DNA of 64,000 nt from the NCBI RefSeq assembly GCF_965638725.1, contig NC_134952.1, positions 20,773,028-20,837,027 on the forward strand, written 5' to 3'. The DNA is from Aptenodytes patagonicus (lineage: Eukaryota > Chordata > Aves > Sphenisciformes > Spheniscidae). Positions 1 through 46,354 of the stretch are shown here, piece by piece. Below the pieces are notes generated by a model, which searched no databases, had not been told where the DNA came from, and saw nothing but the letters and a program-made list of their open reading frames with translations. Position 1 is the first letter of the stretch; every line of letters begins with the position of its first letter. Position numbers and translations under genes: made by a program.

Positions 1-347
1 TGGGAGGGGGCACAGCCAAACTGGCCAAAGGGACATTCCATACCATGTGACGTCATGCTCAGTACATAAACTGGGGAAAGCTGGCCGGGGGGGCCGCTGC
101 TCAGGGACTGGCTGGGCATCGGTCGGCGGGTGGTGAGCAATTGTACTGTGCATCACTTGCTTTGTGTATTATTATCATTACATTATTGTTGTTATCATTT
201 TATTTCAATTATTAAACTGTTTTTATCTCAACAAGTTTTTCCCACTTCTACTCTTCCAATTCTCTCCCCCATCCCACCGGGGGGGGTGGGGGGAGTGAGC
301 AAGCGGCTGTGTGGTACTCGGTTGCCGACTGAGGTTAAACATTGACA
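1..347 (+). mobile_element. Endogenous retrovirus LTR (solo or 3' LTR), plus orientation
   Basis: LTR-like sequence reaching the window edge. In order it has a U3-like part with a perfect TGACGTCA site (48-55), a TATA-like CATAAA at about 64-69, a polyadenylation-like ATTAAA at about 210-215, a G/C-rich stretch, and an end resembling the GGGGTTAAAC...ACA terminus common in bird ERV LTRs (about 331-347). The order of TATA-like and poly(A) elements gives plus orientation, so transcription would run toward the 3' end of SEL1L3. No retroviral gene is visible. Whether it is solo or the end of a longer provirus cannot be seen because the left flank is outside the window. The family name is not asserted. 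Confidence 0.72.
48..55. promoter_or_regulatory. CRE/ATF palindrome in LTR U3
   Basis: Perfect TGACGTCA, the consensus CREB/ATF site, lies about 10 bp upstream of a TATA-like CATAAA in the presumed U3 of the LTR. The sequence match is direct. Activity in any tissue is inference. Confidence 0.5.
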
Positions 348-1470
348 ATAATAAATCCATCTTACGTGTGGGGCTTACTACAAGCAAGACTTGCCATATG
401 CATGTCCCAATAGTTAGGGATTTTTGTGACCACTCTAACTGTATGTGCCACTTTGTGCCTAACCTCATGCCTATGTTGTGAAAACTGTCCAGTCGTCTTT
501 AAAGGCTACACATGACTTTCTGCAATATCTCCGGGTTCAGCAGCTGACCTTGCCAGCTTTACTACAAATGCACACTATTTTCTTTTATTAAGTGATAAAT
601 GCAAAGTTGAGAGTATTCTTAAAATATCCACACATTTGTGTTAAGGGATTTGATATAATCACACTTAGCCACACAAGGTCTTGTAACTCAAAACAGACAA
701 AAAATCCTAGTGATCTATTTGCAATAGATACCAAAAGCACAGCATATAACCCCTGCAAGTCCACAACTGTTTAGGACGTAAAAGTGAAGCTCCTTTGTAA
801 CACTTCAAAATATTTAGTAGAAAGGAATACCAAGCTATCCATAAAAAGCACAACAAAATGTGTTACATGGCTTCTCTATACAACTGTACTAAGAACAAAA
901 AGTACTCTATTTATTTGCACTGTTCTTGCTCAAATAAATGAAAAAAATCAGTAACATGGCACACAATTCACTTTCTCATTATATGTGGGGAGAGGAAAAA
1001 AAAAAAGCTTCAACTTCTGGATTTTTTCCCCCTTGCTTACTCAATGGAACTGCTGTCTTGAAGTATCAACTCTTCTCCAAACACTTTTGAATTTTCAGTT
1101 TTCTGCAAGAGAAACATACCCTGATGATATGTGTATACATACATTTATATATATATATTTTAATCTCTCTTAAAGGTGTTGGGGGTTTTTTTGTGTGGTT
1201 TTTTTTTTTTCCCTCCTTTAATTCCTTTCTTACTGAAAAATCCCATGTCTTGATTGAAAAACAAACCAAAACCTCTTCCAGGTCTGCTCTGTGAGAATGC
1301 TATATTCCTCAAAGAAAGCAAAGGTTGATTGTCCTATCTGAAGCTAAGAAAACAGACATCTAAATAATGTTCTTGAGAATTTGCAACAGCAAGATATTAT
1401 CATGAGAGAATTTCATCTGACAGATGCTTTAAAAAAAAAAATCCTTCACATACAGGCTGAATTAGAAAAA
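348..1470. other. Sequence between LTR and SEL1L3 3' end, no gene seen
   Basis: AT-rich sequence with short poly-A and poly-T runs and a TA-rich stretch near 1147-1160. Reading frames are short and resemble nothing known. Minus-strand AATAAA words at 584-589 and 910-915 could serve as distal poly(A) signals for SEL1L3, so part of this stretch may be an extended 3' UTR. Confidence 0.4.
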
Positions 1471-1474
1471 TATT

Positions 1475-1480
1475 TTTATT
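1475..1480 (-). terminator. SEL1L3: Candidate SEL1L3 polyadenylation signal (AATAAA)
   Basis: AATAAA on the minus strand, about 1.1 kb past the SEL1L3 stop codon. Another AATAAA at 1671-1676 would give a 3' UTR of about 0.9 kb. Choosing between them needs transcript ends. Confidence 0.35.
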
Positions 1481-1670
1481 TACAAGAGTAAATAATGTAG
1501 TGCAAGGAGAGTGGATTTAACCCTCAATAATGCATAGATTGATGTAATTTATAGTCTGTGATCTACATCATTTTGCAGAGGTGCATGGACACCTGCTTTA
1601 AAGGTCAGACCTTTCCTACAGCCACTTGCCTTCTGCCTGATTTAAAGCTGTCAGGTATTTGCACTCCATA

Positions 1671-1676
1671 TTTATT
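1671..1676 (-). terminator. SEL1L3: Alternative SEL1L3 polyadenylation signal (AATAAA)
   Basis: Minus-strand AATAAA about 0.9 kb past the stop codon. It is the first perfect hexamer I noticed in the presumed 3' UTR. Confidence 0.35.
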
Positions 1677-2576
1677 ATCCATAGATCCAATCTAACATTT
1701 ACGAAATAAACTGTCATTTAAACAGGTGCCTTTAAGTTACTGCAGAACATGAAATAAATCCTTTCCAATGTTATCTATGTAAGAATCCAAAAATAAGTTT
1801 TTCATTCACTTTGTGCCACCTGTTCACACTTAAATTTTCTTTTATCTATTCATTAGGGAAGCTACTTTCTTTGGCAGAGCGGGAAACATTAACTACTGTG
1901 TCCTCCAGGGAACTGCTGACACTCGTGAAACTTTGACATTTCAAGGGTTAGCCAGCAGAACTACTACGTTGTGATCATATTGCAAATCTTCCTGGTGTTT
2001 TTCTTTCAAAACAAAACACACGCTTTTCACATCAAAGAGTTAGGATGGAATATAAAATGCCAAAAAAGTAATTGTTATTACTGCTTGTACTGAAGTCCTG
2101 GCAGGTGTGCCATGGAACTTGGAAAAGTGTTGGTGACTGGGTTTCACTTCTGTATCGCTTCCATGCTTCCAACTCAGAAAACTCTGGTAACTTCACCAGT
2201 AAAATAAGCTGAAATGCAGTGAAGACAATTTAATAAAATATTAGATATCTGAGTAAAATTTCTTCTTCATCAAAACCAGTGGGAAGTTTGCTCATTCTTC
2301 AATTAGGCAAAGTCTTTGCATGTTTTCTTCCAGTCCTTCAATGAAATACAGTATGATCGTGTGTTGGGTATAGTGAGATAATCTGCATTATCTGTTTGGA
2401 GTGTTAAATAAATTGTAGAGGTGGTTTTCCTCTATAGTGGAGAAATTAGATCAGTGAATTCCCATACCATTTTGGCTGTTGGACTGCATTATTAATGCCA
2501 CCAATAGGGTAGGTTGATTTGTGGTTGTTGATATCCCATCTTCCCAACGGGACATCAACCTTAAGAAAACTACACT

Positions 2577-38753
<36,177 letters not shown>

Positions 38754-39530
38754 GCTGCCGCCGAGGCGGCGGCGCTGCCCAGTGCGGCCGGGAGTGCGCG
38801 GCCGGCCCCGCCGACAAGGATGCGGCAGATCCGGCTTCCTGGAGGAGGGGCCGCCGCCCGGGCAGGGCAGGGCAGGGCAGAGCCGCGCCTGGCCCCGCGC
38901 CGCAGGTGCAGAGGGGAACGGAGGGCGCTGGGGGGCCGGGCCGGGCGACACCCAGGCGCCGAGACCCCTGGGGGGTGCCGGGCCCCCCCGGCCGCGCTGT
39001 GAGGCACCTCAAAGTCCCCCGCGCGCCCCAACAGAAGAGGCACCGGGCGGCGTCCCGGGAGCGGCGCGCCCCGGGCGGGACCCCGGCGCAGGGCTGCGTC
39101 CTCCCTCCCGGCGGCAGCGTGGCTCGGGGGCTCCGCGGTGGCTCCCCCCGCCCTCGTCCCCACCCTCACGCCCCGATTCTGTGCTGCCAGCGCGGCTCCC
39201 GCCCGGGGCAGCTCCCCGGTCCCGCTGGCGGGCGACGCGCGGCCGCGGGGTGACTTTAGGGCGGTAAGGCGGGGCAGGGCCTCCCCACAGATGCCGGGCG
39301 CGGCGCGGCGGGCGGCGGGGCTGCCCGGGAGGTGCCGCCGTTCGCCTGGTCGGGCGCGACTCAAGGTAGCGCGGCGGGTGTGTAACGAACGGCACCATCC
39401 CCGCCTCACCGGGGGGGCGCCGGCACCGGGCTGTGTCCCGCCGCCCCGCGCGGGGGCGCTGCCCGCTGCCGCACCGCTCCTGCCGGGCCAGGCCGGAGGG
39501 GGCGGAGTCCGCAGGTGCCTCACCGCGCCG

Positions 39531-39571
39531 CTTCCGGCCCGTCGCGGAAGCGGGAGCCGCGTAGCTTCCGG
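39531..39571. promoter_or_regulatory. SMIM20: Cluster of three ETS-type sites at the SMIM20 start
   Basis: CTTCCGG (39531-39537), CGGAAG (39545-39550) and CTTCCGG (39565-39571) lie 20-60 bp before the SMIM20 ATG. GABPA/NRF-2, an ETS factor, controls many cytochrome-oxidase genes through clustered sites of this type. Binding here is inference. Confidence 0.55.
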
Positions 39572-39590
39572 GTTGTGGCCAGCGGCGGGG

Positions 39591-39699
39591 ATGGTGGGGC
39601 TGTCCCGCACGCTCGGTATTTTCGGCGGCTTCGTGGCGGTGGTGGGGGCGGCCTTTTACCCCATCTACTTCCGGCCGCTGCTGCTGCCGGAGGAGTACA
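39591..39699 (+). CDS. SMIM20: SMIM20 exon 1 (membrane span)
   Basis: 109 nt ending at GAGTACA|GTGAGT. It encodes [20 protein letters not shown] and then [16 protein letters not shown]. The frame stays open for about 150 codons upstream because of GC content. The start is fixed by family similarity. Confidence 0.95.
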
Positions 39700-42600
39700 G
39701 TGAGTCCCTGCGCGGGGGGCGGCGAGGCGGGGAGCGGGCCGGGGCCCGGCGGTGGCGCTGTGAGCGGGTTTGCGCCCGGCCGGGCTGCGGGGGGGCGGGA
39801 GGGCAGGCGGGCGTGCCCGGGCTGCGGGTGTGCTGGGGGCTGCCGCTGGGTGAGTAACTCCCGAGAGGCTTTCTGCCCGCCTAAGCGATGCTTAATAATA
39901 AAACTTGTAGTACTCTTGTTTCAAGTTCTTGGCCGGCACGTGGTTACGAACACCCTTTAGCTGTTCTCTGAAGTGAGTGTGAGGATTTAGATGCAGTTAA
40001 AGAAGTTATGATCAGAGGGCTGGAGCAGCTCTCCTGTGAGGACAGGCTGAGAGAGTTGGGGTTGTTCAGCCTGGAGAAGAGAAGGCTCCGGGGAGACCTT
40101 ATGGCAGCCTTCCAGTACCTGAAGGGGGCCTACAAGAAAGCCGGAGGGGGACTTTTCACAAGGGCATGTAGTGATATAGGATGGGGGTAATGGCTCTAAA
40201 CTGAAAGAGGTTAGATTTAGATTAGATATGAGGAAGAAATTCTTCACTGTGAGGGTGGTGAGGCACTGGAACAGATTGCCCGGAGAAGTTGTGGATGCCC
40301 CATCCCTGGAGGTGTTCAAGGCCAGGTTGGACGGGGCTTTGAGCAACCTGGTCCAGTGGAAGGTGTCCCTGCCCACGGCAGGGGGGTTGGAACTAGATGA
40401 TCTTTAAGGTCCCTTCCAACCCAAACAATTCTGTGATTCTGTAAGTTGTTCAAGATGTTTTCCAGCCACAATTGAAAAGTTTAACTTAAAACGTGGTAAC
40501 AGACTCTTTACCGATTGTGATGATTTGCTAGAGCTGGTCTCGGTCTGCAGAGTTTTCTCTGAAACTGGCTGCTGAAGAAAACCCCACTTTCCTGCCAGAA
40601 ACACAGAAAACCAGCCAAAGCCCGCAACTGACTCTGTAACCAGGCAGCTCTCGAGCACTCTAGGGCACCTGAAGCTTTGGGTGTGAAGCCTCAGCAGCTC
40701 CAGGCGGGCACTCTGGGCTGTGGGAGTGGTAGGGAGAGCACCTGTTACTCCTAAACTTCTGTTAACTGCCGCCGAAGGAAGTGGGGAAAAGTTTGGTGTA
40801 ACCAGGCTCGTCGCCTCACTTTAACTTCTATAAAGCTAAGCAAGCTATTGGCGGTAACCTGAAGATGCATGTGGTTAATCTGCTGAGACAACTGAAGAGA
40901 TTTCTAGGAAGGAAAAAGAAAAAAGGAAAAGGGTAACAAACCTATTGATCTTCTTGGAGGGGCTTTAGCCTTGCATCAAAGCTGAAATAAAGTTTAACTT
41001 GCAAGCCAGTTTTTATTTAAGGCAGCTATGTTTGTGAAGTTGGAAACTGCCCACAAAGATAGGTTTTCTACTCTGTGTTCCCGTTTAAAAACCTTATTTT
41101 TAACTCGTTTTTGCTTATTGTACACTTTCCAAAAATACAGTATCAGAAGTGCAACTCAGCATTAAGGGAAGAACAGAACTAGTGGACAGTGTCCTCTTTT
41201 GTACTTATGAATTACATGAGCAAATGTTCCCCAGCAGGTTAGGGATTTTTTTAAAATCTTCATTTAGCACATAAGATGAGCAATGCGCAGTTAGCAAGTG
41301 CTTAAACTTGCTATTTAATACCCGATTCTAAACGTTACTTACGGCATGCTGCTCAAACTCTCCTTTGATCGCACCTTTATTAATTTCCTATGTGCTTTTC
41401 TTGATGCTCATCGCTGTGGTATGAGAGAAGCACAAGCATTTGTTATCATAATACTTTAGACAAGAACATGGAATTTCACAGTTGTGGTACTTGAGCGGAA
41501 GTATTTTAACCTTTGAGGTACAAAGGATTTGATTTTTCCAAGTACAGTCTCGTAAGCTATATGACAACTTCTATAGAAGCTCACATCTCCCATTGGCTTG
41601 AGCTATGGGTGAATACTCAGTATTTCTGCATTTTGGGACACTGGGTCTGAAGTCAGACATTTGGATTAGCGTCACATAGTAATCCTGCAAAAGGCAAGAA
41701 TGGATTTTAGTTCTCTGGAATGACATTCAACTATGTAAACATGAAATGCTATCTTTTCTTTCTTCAATCTTGTTTTTCTTGTGTATCTCCCAAATTCTAC
41801 ACAAATGAGGCACAGTATGTTCAGGAAGACGACTTTTCTGCACAATTCTCACACATCTTCAGAGGAGTTCCTAGCAGTTTAACAAATAAAATGGAAGATA
41901 CTTAGAAAAAATGTATGTAATCAAATTGTTAATATGTACCTTAAATTGTGCACACAGGGATTTGACTTAATTTCATACAGAAGTGCTATCATTTTGTAAG
42001 TTTTTAGTACCTCAGTTTGTGGCCTTGATGTTTCTAATATTTTCCTGTCTGTAACTAGCTTTAAAAAAGACTGTTTCCTTCATATGAAACACACAGTTTA
42101 GTGGTAGTGTTGAAACTTTGAGGTCTTCAGCACAGACCTCTTCCACTTGGATTAATTAAAACAGTGGGTTGACAGCTGCTGTTTGGATTGATACCGGGGC
42201 ATTTTCACAGTAGATTTTGTGATTTTGCTGAACTGTGAGATTCGGCTCCTAACCCCGCCGTGTGAGGTGGTTGTCCTCTCATCAAGACTGGCTCTTCCTC
42301 ACTGTCCTTTTTTTGGCTTACCTGTGTTCCAAGTTGTTTCCAGGCCCCAGCCCAATCTCCCCACTGACTGTTCCATGTCCTATCTCCACAGTTCTCATCT
42401 GTTACTTCTCTGCACTCATTTCTTTGCCTGACCAGTTAACAGCTCTTTCTGTTCACTTCAAGTGTCTTCCCAGACCTCTCAGATTGATTCCCATTTGGTC
42501 TCTGCCTCTCTTCCAATCTTAGTCTCCACCTAAGACTAAATATCATTCTCCTCCATGTCCTAGAATAAGTCTGATTCCTTGCCCTAATTTATTCTGTTTT

Positions 42601-45061
42601 CTCTGTCTGGGTTTTGTACCTTTTCCTTTGAAATTAGACAGTTCCCTGAGATTTTGTCTGCTAAAAAGGATGGAATGGCAATTACCATGCTCAGTGAACA
42701 GAACTGGAGAAGCTGGATCTGCCTCTAGCTCTTGCCCCTTGCAAGTAGAATCAATTATTGTGATATGCCTGCTAGCCTCTGGTAGCATTAGGCTTGTACC
42801 TAGACAGCCTAATAACATGTAGTGCCTGTGCATTCTCAGTGGGATGGGATGCTGAAAAGTTTCAGTTTTAAGGTGAGCTTAGTTCTGAGTTTCCCCTGAG
42901 AATGTGAACCCTACAACTTTTTAAAGGCTTAAAAAGTTCAGTGGTAGTGGGCAAAAGGCTAATCCAGCTGAGCTTTGACTTCCTGCTTCAAAGTGCCACA
43001 GTGGTAAAGCACTTAACTGGAAGGGGAAAAAAAAGGAGGGGCATTTAATAAGGGGAAATAATATGGTTTTGCCCACTTCTCTTCTTGGAAGTGGTTGAAT
43101 CTTTCAAACAAAAAAGAAAAGCCTGAGACAGGCCTATTATATGGAAAATATCCCTCCAATACTTCATTTCACAAAGTTTACAAGCAGTAATTTTATAGAT
43201 GCTGTCATGAAATCTACTTGTGGTAAGATGCAAGATCTTTCAGGGCCTGAAAATGGGGATCACTGATTCTGGAAAGAATAAATCTTTTCTTGAGGAGTTT
43301 TATGTTGAGCATATGAGTGATAGCTCCTAAAAGTACTAGTCGTTCCTTAAGTGATGGGATCATGGCAGATATTTTGGCATCTTTTACTAAACAGTAGTCA
43401 TTACTTTTAAGATTATTATCTTATTGTTTGTAATCTCTCAATACAGACTAGCTGTTAGTTTCTCAGTGAAGTATGAATACTACATTTGCATTGTGTAGGT
43501 GGTTACTCACCAGGATTTTACTGTGTAGCATCCAGAATGAATAAAATTTTCAATATTATTTTATTGGGTGCAGTCAAGATGTCTGGTATTTTCTGTTTTT
43601 TTTTTTTTTAGTAGTGTCCTTTCTGTTCTGTTTTCCAGAGAAAGAACAGTCAATAAACCGAGCTGGTATTGTTCAAGAGGATATTCAGCCTGCAGGTATA
43701 CTTGATTTATATATTTGCATTGATTGTTTCAAAGACCTTCTTGAAGGAAGACCTGAATATTTATATGGATTTAAATAATACAGTGAAGAATACATTCAAA
43801 GAATACATATATGATAAACTTACCATGAAAATATTTTTTCAGGCTAATTCTTCACTTGAAAATTATGGATTTAATGAAACTTCTTTTAAGTTGACTTAAC
43901 TGGCCAAATAAGTTGTAAAGATTCTGTTATCTTCACAGTTTCTTAAATAGATGCCAGTTTCCACACCAGAAATTAACTTGTGAACCAGCTCAGAGCAAAC
44001 AAGAACCATGGTGGCCTGAGCTCTAGCTGTAAAAAAATACACTATTGCACCCTGGTTTTGTGGAACACTGCTTTACAACTCAGCTGAACACAATTTATTG
44101 AGCGCTTTGTCAGTACCTTCCAGCTTCATGGCTGGAGAGATAAGGCAGAAATCCACTACACATAAAGGAAAATTTGGAACGCAGTGCTAATACCTTTTTT
44201 GATCCCTGCTGTTGCCAGTAGAAGGTGTAGAAAAGCATATTAGGGGAATAAAAATTAAAGTATGGCAGACCATCCTTGACAGTTCATTGTTTCATAGGTA
44301 GTGGAACTGGCTATTCATTATGGCACTTCAAGTTGACACTTCTTGTTTAAAGACATGAGAGTGCTTGTCTTGCTGAAACTGTTCATATCTGAGTATGTTA
44401 AATGGTAACTTACTCCTATTTTTAGAAAAGCCTAACAGCAGCAGGGGAAAACCAAATAGGATTAATGCCATGTCCTTAGTACACATATCAGTTAAATCAT
44501 CAGTGCAGGAATCACTTTCCAGGAAAGTGGTGAAATGCTGAAGAGGAGTAGGAAGAGTATTGTGAAATAGAAGTCTGGTAAACCTGCCTTTTTTATTAAA
44601 CATTGAAAAGGACTGAACTGGCTGATTTATTCAAGATGCAGGTACTTGGTAACCAGGTCTCCTCAGCATAACTTTTTCATCTAAATTTAGCTGCTGCTGA
44701 GAAGTTATGAGATCCACTAGTTGAAAGTGAAATCTAGACAAATTCAAGTGCAAGGTGCAATTCTAGATCGTTGTTCCAACAATATTAGAACACCTTACCT
44801 ATGGGCGTGATAGATTTTTCTATTATCTGAAGCTTAAGATCAAGATGAGGTTGTCTTTCTAAATATTTTTGCAAGCTTAAGCAGAGTTGTGAGTTCAGTG
44901 CAGAAATTGTTAGGTTCTTTCATTGTTTCTTACACAAGGCTGGAGTAGCAGACCAATTTTTTTTTTTTGTTTTCTCCAACAGTCTAGTTATGAACTGCTG
45001 GTATTCTCATATTTGATTTGTAGGGTTAAAAGTGTGGTCTGATCCATTTGGAAGAAAGTAA
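39591..45061 (+). CDS. SMIM20: SMIM20 (MITRAC7), precursor of phoenixin
   Basis: Three coding exons, 39591-39699, 43639-43695 and 45024-45061, all GT-AG. They total 204 nt and encode 67 residues, equal to the mammalian length. The N-terminal part holds one membrane span (about 8-29, [19 protein letters not shown]), then the conserved [14 protein letters not shown] and the C-terminal [10 protein letters not shown]. In mammals it is an inner-mitochondrial-membrane protein that stabilises newly made COX1 in the MITRAC assembly intermediate. The C-terminal part is also the source of the amidated peptide phoenixin. The start codon has G at -3 and +4. The gene is head-to-head with SEL1L3. Confidence 0.95.
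40003..40442 (+). mobile_element. CR1 LINE 3' fragment in SMIM20 intron 1
   Basis: A 5'-truncated CR1 in plus orientation. It begins in the ORF2 C terminus ([18 protein letters not shown] readable), is broken by stops and frameshifts, and then runs through the 3' UTR to CAATTCTGTGATTCTGT. It is more decayed than the copies in SEL1L3 intron 5 and at 48.8-51.5 kb, and its 3' sequence (GATCTTTAAGGTCCCTTCCA) differs, suggesting another subfamily. Confidence 0.93.
40443..43638 (+). other. SMIM20: Remainder of SMIM20 intron 1
   Basis: 3.2 kb. A pyrimidine-rich stretch at about 42230-42600 may be an old, decayed repeat but could not be assigned. No other gene was seen. Confidence 0.5.
43639..43695 (+). 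CDS. SMIM20: SMIM20 exon 2 (start of phoenixin region)
   Basis: 57 nt between TTTTCCAG|AGAAAG and CCTGCAG|GTATAC. It encodes [18 protein letters not shown]. The phoenixin-20 N terminus (AGIVQ) follows a single arginine here. Confidence 0.95.
45024..45061 (+). CDS. SMIM20: SMIM20 exon 3 (phoenixin C terminus and stop)
   Basis: 38 nt after ATTTGTAG|GGTTAA. It encodes [12 protein letters not shown] and TAA. Gly followed by Arg-Lys is the classical amidation and dibasic cleavage signal that yields amidated phoenixin. The exon is too short to be seen without similarity. Confidence 0.95.
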
Positions 45062-45375
45062 TGTTGCCGGCTGGGTGTATTGCAAGGCAAAACTGAAGAT
45101 GGACATCTTCAGCTGTTTCTTCTTTCACTGAAGTGTGTCTTTGGGTGTCGCTGGAGAAGAATTCTGAATATGCTGTGTGGGCACGTGAGGAGCAACAAAC
45201 GCTACTGGTTGGAATCCCAAGAGATAAAAACATGCTAGTTTTGACAGAGGATGCTGGGGCATAGTGCGCAGACTGTTAGAGAGCTGAATGATTCTTGAGT
45301 TCAGAAGTGAAATATTTATTTCCTTGAGAAAAGGGAAGAGGAATTATTTTGTGGTTAATCTGTAAACACTTGTAG

Positions 45376-45381
45376 AATAAA
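45376..45381 (+). terminator. SMIM20: Candidate SMIM20 polyadenylation signal (AATAAA)
   Basis: The first AATAAA after the stop codon, giving a 3' UTR of about 340 nt. A U/GU-rich stretch follows at about 45440-45455. Confidence 0.55.
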
Positions 45382-45586
45382 TTATGAATAGAATAATTCA
45401 TGCAGACCGCTGCAGTTTCCTCCCTAGTTTGAGAATTACTTTTTGTGGTTTTATTATGAAAACATGATAGAAGTATATACCAAGAGAGATCAGTGCAGAA
45501 AATATAACATGGTAAGTGTAAATTTGTATATTAAAATTTCTTCCTTTTAAACCAATGAGTATTTTTTCATTTGTTTTGCAAGTAGT

Positions 45587-46354
45587 TGTGGCTGGTTAAC
45601 CTTGGCCAGGTGCCTACCCAGCCACTTTCTCACTCCCGCTCCTCAACAGGACAGGTGGGGAAAATAGGATGACAAAGCTTGTGGGTCTGGGTAAACCCAG
45701 GGAGATTGCTTACCAGTTACTGTTGCAGGCAAAACAGACTCAACTTGGGGAAAATTAATGTTGTTTATTGCCAATTAAAATAGATTTGGATAGTGAGAAA
45801 CAAAAATTAAAATAACACCTTCCCACTGCCTCCCTTTTTCCAGGATCAACTTCACTCCTGAGTCCTCTATTTCCTCCCCCTCGGTCACCTGAGCGGTGGA
45901 TGGGGGTTATGGTCAGTTTGTAACAGTTCTTCTGCTCCTTACTTCTCACGCTTTTCCCCTGCTCCTGTATGGGCTCTTCATGAGCTGCAATTCCTTCAGG
46001 AAATACCCAACCGCTCCGGTGTGGGTTCCTCCCCAGGCCGTGGTGTGGATATCTGTTCCAGCGTGGTCTTCTCCACAGGCTGCAGGGGAGTATCTGCTCT
46101 GGTGCCTGGAGCACCTTCTCCCCCTCCTTCTTCTCTGACTTTGGTGTTCATACTGCTGTTCCTCACTTTCTTCCTCTCATTCCTCTGGTTGTCTGGTCTT
46201 TTCACAAAGGTGCCACCCACTTGGCTGCTGGGCTGAGCTGTGTCTTGCAGTGGGTCCTTTGCAGAGACAGCTGGAACTGTCTGTGGCCGGCATGGGGTGA
46301 CTTCTGCAGCCTGCCTTCCTTGCTGCCAAAACCTTGACTGGTACACCTGATACA
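45587..46354 (-). mobile_element. Solo LTR of an endogenous retrovirus, minus orientation
   Basis: 768 bp from TGTGGCTGGTTAACC to CACCTGATACA, resembling LTRs that are abundant in bird genomes (CTCCACAGGCTGCAGGGGAG-type segments). Read on the minus strand it starts TGTATCAGG, has AATAAA (45764-45769) near its 3' part and ends CCAGCCACA, so its sense strand is minus. No internal retroviral genes flank it, hence a solo LTR. Clear target-site duplications were not seen. It lies about 200 bp past the presumed SMIM20 poly(A) site. Open frames within it are not genes. Confidence 0.8.
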
